Part shown: positions 3,768-5,370 of the stretch, piece by piece
Numbering within the stretch: position 1 is the first letter of the stretch
Layout: every line of letters begins with the position of its first letter
Assembly (NCBI GenBank): GCA_964554485.1
Contig: CAZKOX010000023.1
Span: 1 to 5,370 of the forward strand
Direction of reading: 5' to 3'
Length of the DNA stretch: 5,370 nt
Source: JBBQBM01 sp964554485
GTDB lineage: Bacteria > Patescibacteriota > Saccharimonadia > Saccharimonadales > JAGQMS01
Made by a program: the position numbers and the translations under genes
Notes under the pieces: model-generated
Told to the model about the DNA's origin: nothing
Seen by the model: the letters and a program-made list of their open reading frames with translations, nothing else
Database searches by the model: none

Positions 3768-4772
3768 TTCTGGTTCTTGTTCTAAGGTAATGCCAGATTT
3801 ATTCTTTATCGCGCTTACAATTTTTTGCTTAAAGGAAAGTAGGTCTTTGGTGGTTTTGGCGTTCTCGTTGATCAGCACCAAGGCCTGTTTTGCCCATGTT
3901 GCCATACCCGTTTCTTTGTCGTGATAATTCTTGAATCCCGCCTGTTCGATTAGCCATCCGGCAGAAACTTTGAATTTCTCGTCTGGCAAAGGCCATGCTT
4001 TGATGTCAGGGTATTTTGACTTTAACTTTTCAAACTGAACACTATTGATAATTGGGTTAACAAAGAACGAGCCGTCATTGGCGAATTCGTGAGGGTCGGG
4101 AAGTTTATCCGTCCGAATAGCTATCACGGCGTCCCTGATGTTCTGCGAAGAGTATTGATAAATCTTATTTTCGTCTAGATAGCACTGAAGACTTTCATAA
4201 AAGGGCGGGGAGGGCGGTTCGGCACTCAACTGCAGAGTGATTGAGACAATAATAAACCGATCTTTGTCGGAGGTTTTGAAACGACTGCTACGAAAGCCAA
4301 AGGCACAATCAGCGTTATTTATCACAACAAACTTTCTTGCTTGGCGATCATAAGCTCTTAGGCTAACCAATACTTTGGAGATTTCTTGCCCGTAGGCGCC
4401 GACGTTCTGGACAGGGGTAGCACCGGCCGTTCCTGGAATATAGCTAAGTGTCTCTATGCCAGATAAGCCAGCTTTAACTGTCTGCTCGACTGCTTCGTCC
4501 CAATTATGACCCGCGCCGATGCATACCTGTGCTTCCCCAAGAATTTCAACACTCTTGATTGCCATGACAGCTACCAAACCGTCGAACCCGTCGTCACTCC
4601 AGATGATATTACTGCCAGAACCAATAACTTTTAGCTTTAATTTCTTTTCATCCGCCCAGGCGATTGCTTCGAGTAGTTCAGCCTCGGTGTTGATGTGAGT
4701 ACAGTATCGGGCCGTTCCACCTAGCCGCATGGTTGAATATTTCCTTAATGTAACATTTTTTAAGATCTTCAT
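3756..4772 (-). CDS. murB: UDP-N-acetylenolpyruvoylglucosamine reductase (MurB)
   Basis: MurB uses FAD and NADPH to reduce UDP-GlcNAc-enolpyruvate to UDP-MurNAc, the second committed step of cytoplasmic peptidoglycan precursor synthesis. The FAD-binding motifs are clear: GSGSNII (51-57) and IPGTAGATPVQNVGAYGQE (112-130). The catalytic Ser is expected at 235 in GSFFVNP, and the C-terminal Glu at 333 (or 331) in LEQEPELII. At 338 aa it is a full-length type I MurB, close to the 342 aa of the E. coli enzyme. The usual GYRxS motif reads GFRSS here (Phe160-Arg161), an unusual Tyr to Phe change. ATG 4772 is preceded by TATAAT with an 8-nt spacer and no Shine-Dalgarno. It is monocistronic in this window, divergent from msrA, and overlaps the SLOG gene by 12 nt at its end. 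No other cell-wall gene is adjacent. Confidence 0.96.
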   Translation of the reverse strand: MKILKNVTLRKYSTMRLGGTARYCTHINTEAELLEAIAWADEKKLKLKVIGSGSNIIWSDDGFDGLVAVMAIKSVEILGEAQVCIGAGHNWDEAVEQTVKAGLSGIETLSYIPGTAGATPVQNVGAYGQEISKVLVSLRAYDRQARKFVVINNADCAFGFRSSRFKTSDKDRFIIVSITLQLSAEPPSPPFYESLQCYLDENKIYQYSSQNIRDAVIAIRTDKLPDPHEFANDGSFFVNPIINSVQFEKLKSKYPDIKAWPLPDEKFKVSAGWLIEQAGFKNYHDKETGMATWAKQALVLINENAKTTKDLLSFKQKIVSAIKNKSGITLEQEPELII

Positions 4773-4780
4773 CTTGATTA

Positions 4781-4786
4781 ATTATA
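4781..4786 (-). promoter_or_regulatory. -10 box of murB
   Basis: TATAAT on the minus strand ends 8 nt before ATG 4772, predicting an mRNA with a leader of about 2 nt or none. No TGn directly before it and no convincing -35 box. Confidence 0.5.
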
Positions 4787-4842
4787 AATCAGGAAATCTA
4801 GGGTATAGATCATGGCAGAAATAAAAAAATAGCACTGTAATT

Positions 4843-4851
4843 TGATACGAT
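4843..4851 (+). promoter_or_regulatory. Extended -10 promoter of msrA, leaderless
   Basis: TGA followed by TACGAT (4846-4851) ends 7 nt before ATG 4859. This supports 4859, not the ATG at 4850 that lies inside the -10 box, as the start. Confidence 0.55.
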
Positions 4852-4858
4852 GATAACG

Positions 4859-5350
4859 ATGAGAAAAGCTTACTTAGCGGGCGGATGTTTCTGGGGGTTA
4901 GAAGACCTAGTCCGTGCACAACCTGGCGTGCTAGAAACAAAAGTGGGGTATACAGGCGGCGAAAACGACAATCCTACCTACCAAAATCACCCCGGACACG
5001 CCGAAGCGCTTGAAATAACCTACGACGAGGCCAAAACATCGTATTTGAAGATTCTCGACTACTTCTTTCGTATTCACGACCCGACAACTCTCAACCGGCA
5101 AGGGAATGACACAGGTTCTTCTTATCGTTCCGCTATCTTCTATCAGAACGACTGTGAATTAAAAGATGCCAATAAAATGATCAAGCTAGTCAATGATTCC
5201 GGTAATTTGCCGAACCCTGTAGTTACAACCTTAGAGCCTTTTACCAAGTTCTGGCCGGCAGAGAGATACCACCAAGACTACTTACTTAATAACCCTGGTG
5301 GTTACACCTGCCATTTCGTTCGCGCCTTCGGAAGCTATCTTGATAAATAA
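4859..5350 (+). CDS. msrA: Peptide-methionine (S)-S-oxide reductase (MsrA)
   Basis: MsrA reduces methionine-S-sulfoxide in proteins and free methionine, repairing oxidative damage with electrons from thioredoxin. The catalytic Cys10 is in the hallmark GCFWG (9-13). Tyr41, Glu49 (in GHAEA) and Asp84 (in GNDTGSSYRS) match the substrate-binding and acid residues of the family. Cys151 in GGYTCHF is placed like the resolving cysteine of short MsrA proteins. The 163-aa length is that of a complete single-domain MsrA; no MsrB is fused or adjacent. There is no signal peptide, so it acts in the cytoplasm. ATG 4859 is preferred over ATG 4850 because the upstream -10 box includes 4850 and because the family usually begins two or three residues before AYLAGGCFWG. 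It is divergent from murB, and no terminator is visible before the window ends. Confidence 0.97.
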   Translation: MRKAYLAGGCFWGLEDLVRAQPGVLETKVGYTGGENDNPTYQNHPGHAEALEITYDEAKTSYLKILDYFFRIHDPTTLNRQGNDTGSSYRSAIFYQNDCELKDANKMIKLVNDSGNLPNPVVTTLEPFTKFWPAERYHQDYLLNNPGGYTCHFVRAFGSYLDK

Positions 5351-5361
5351 AGCGTCCCATT

Positions 5362-5370
5362 TGTTATGAT
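5362..5370 (+). promoter_or_regulatory. Extended -10 promoter of a gene beyond the window
   Basis: TGT followed by TATGAT occupies the last nine bases, 11 nt after the msrA stop. By the spacing seen for the other genes, a plus-strand ATG is expected about 6-8 nt past the window end. Confidence 0.4.

Noticed and set aside
4812..4832. Six-codon frame M-A-E-I-K-K in the murB-msrA gap as a leader peptide
   Set aside because: The TATAGA before it is only 2 nt from the ATG, there is no ribosome-binding site, and it is out of frame with msrA. Likely chance.
239..5350. TGA read as glycine, as in some CPR lineages, suggested by no gene here ending in TGA
   Set aside because: All recognised proteins are full length under the standard code without in-frame TGA, and their glycines use GGN codons. 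Absence of TGA among nine stops is weak evidence.

Overview
The window looks like a piece of a compact bacterial chromosome. Genes are small, closely packed and alternate between strands. The best guess is a Candidate Phyla Radiation bacterium, most likely Saccharibacteria (TM7). The reasons are the gene mix (MurB, MsrA, small YdeI/DUF1801/VOC proteins, a GKDT-type nucleotide kinase) and start sites that nearly all lack a Shine-Dalgarno sequence. The lineage is inference; no marker gene here settles it.

Layout. 1-71 (-) is tRNA-Gln(UUG). 205-549 is a GC-rich island full of inverted repeats. It is either a structured RNA or a small unrecognised gene (84 codons, - strand), and a consensus sigma70 promoter on the - strand points into it. 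644-1195 (-) is a dNMP-kinase-like P-loop protein with an in-frame TAA at codon 4. 1211-1440 has no firm gene, but holds a strong + strand terminator and a possible small membrane peptide. Next come an OmdA (YdeI C-terminal) domain protein (1454-1717, +), an unrecognised 202-residue protein (1757-2365, +), a DUF1801 protein (2360-2749, -), a PhnB-like VOC protein (2787-3245, +), a SLOG/Rossmann-like protein (3255-3767, +), murB (3756-4772, -) and msrA (4859-5350, +).

The most consistent signal is the promoter/start layout. Before most genes a -10-like hexamer (TATAAT, TATAGT, TATGAT, TACGAT, TAAAGT), often in the extended form TGn, ends 6 to 8 nt before the ATG, with no ribosome-binding site between them. 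This predicts leaderless mRNAs. I used it to choose starts for DUF1801 (2749), VOC (2787) and msrA (4859). It also marks ATG 1195 as the kinase start, so the TAA at 1184-1186 appears to interrupt the gene rather than precede it.

The genes do not form one pathway. murB serves cell-wall precursor synthesis and msrA repairs oxidised methionine. The two separate proteins at 1454 and 2749 correspond to the two domains that are joined in YdeI-type proteins. The DUF1801 and VOC genes share a 37-bp divergent promoter built on an inverted repeat. I see no CRISPR array, transposase, integrase or recognisable defence system. The best candidates for something undescribed are the 205-549 island, the palindromic divergent promoter and the interrupted kinase.
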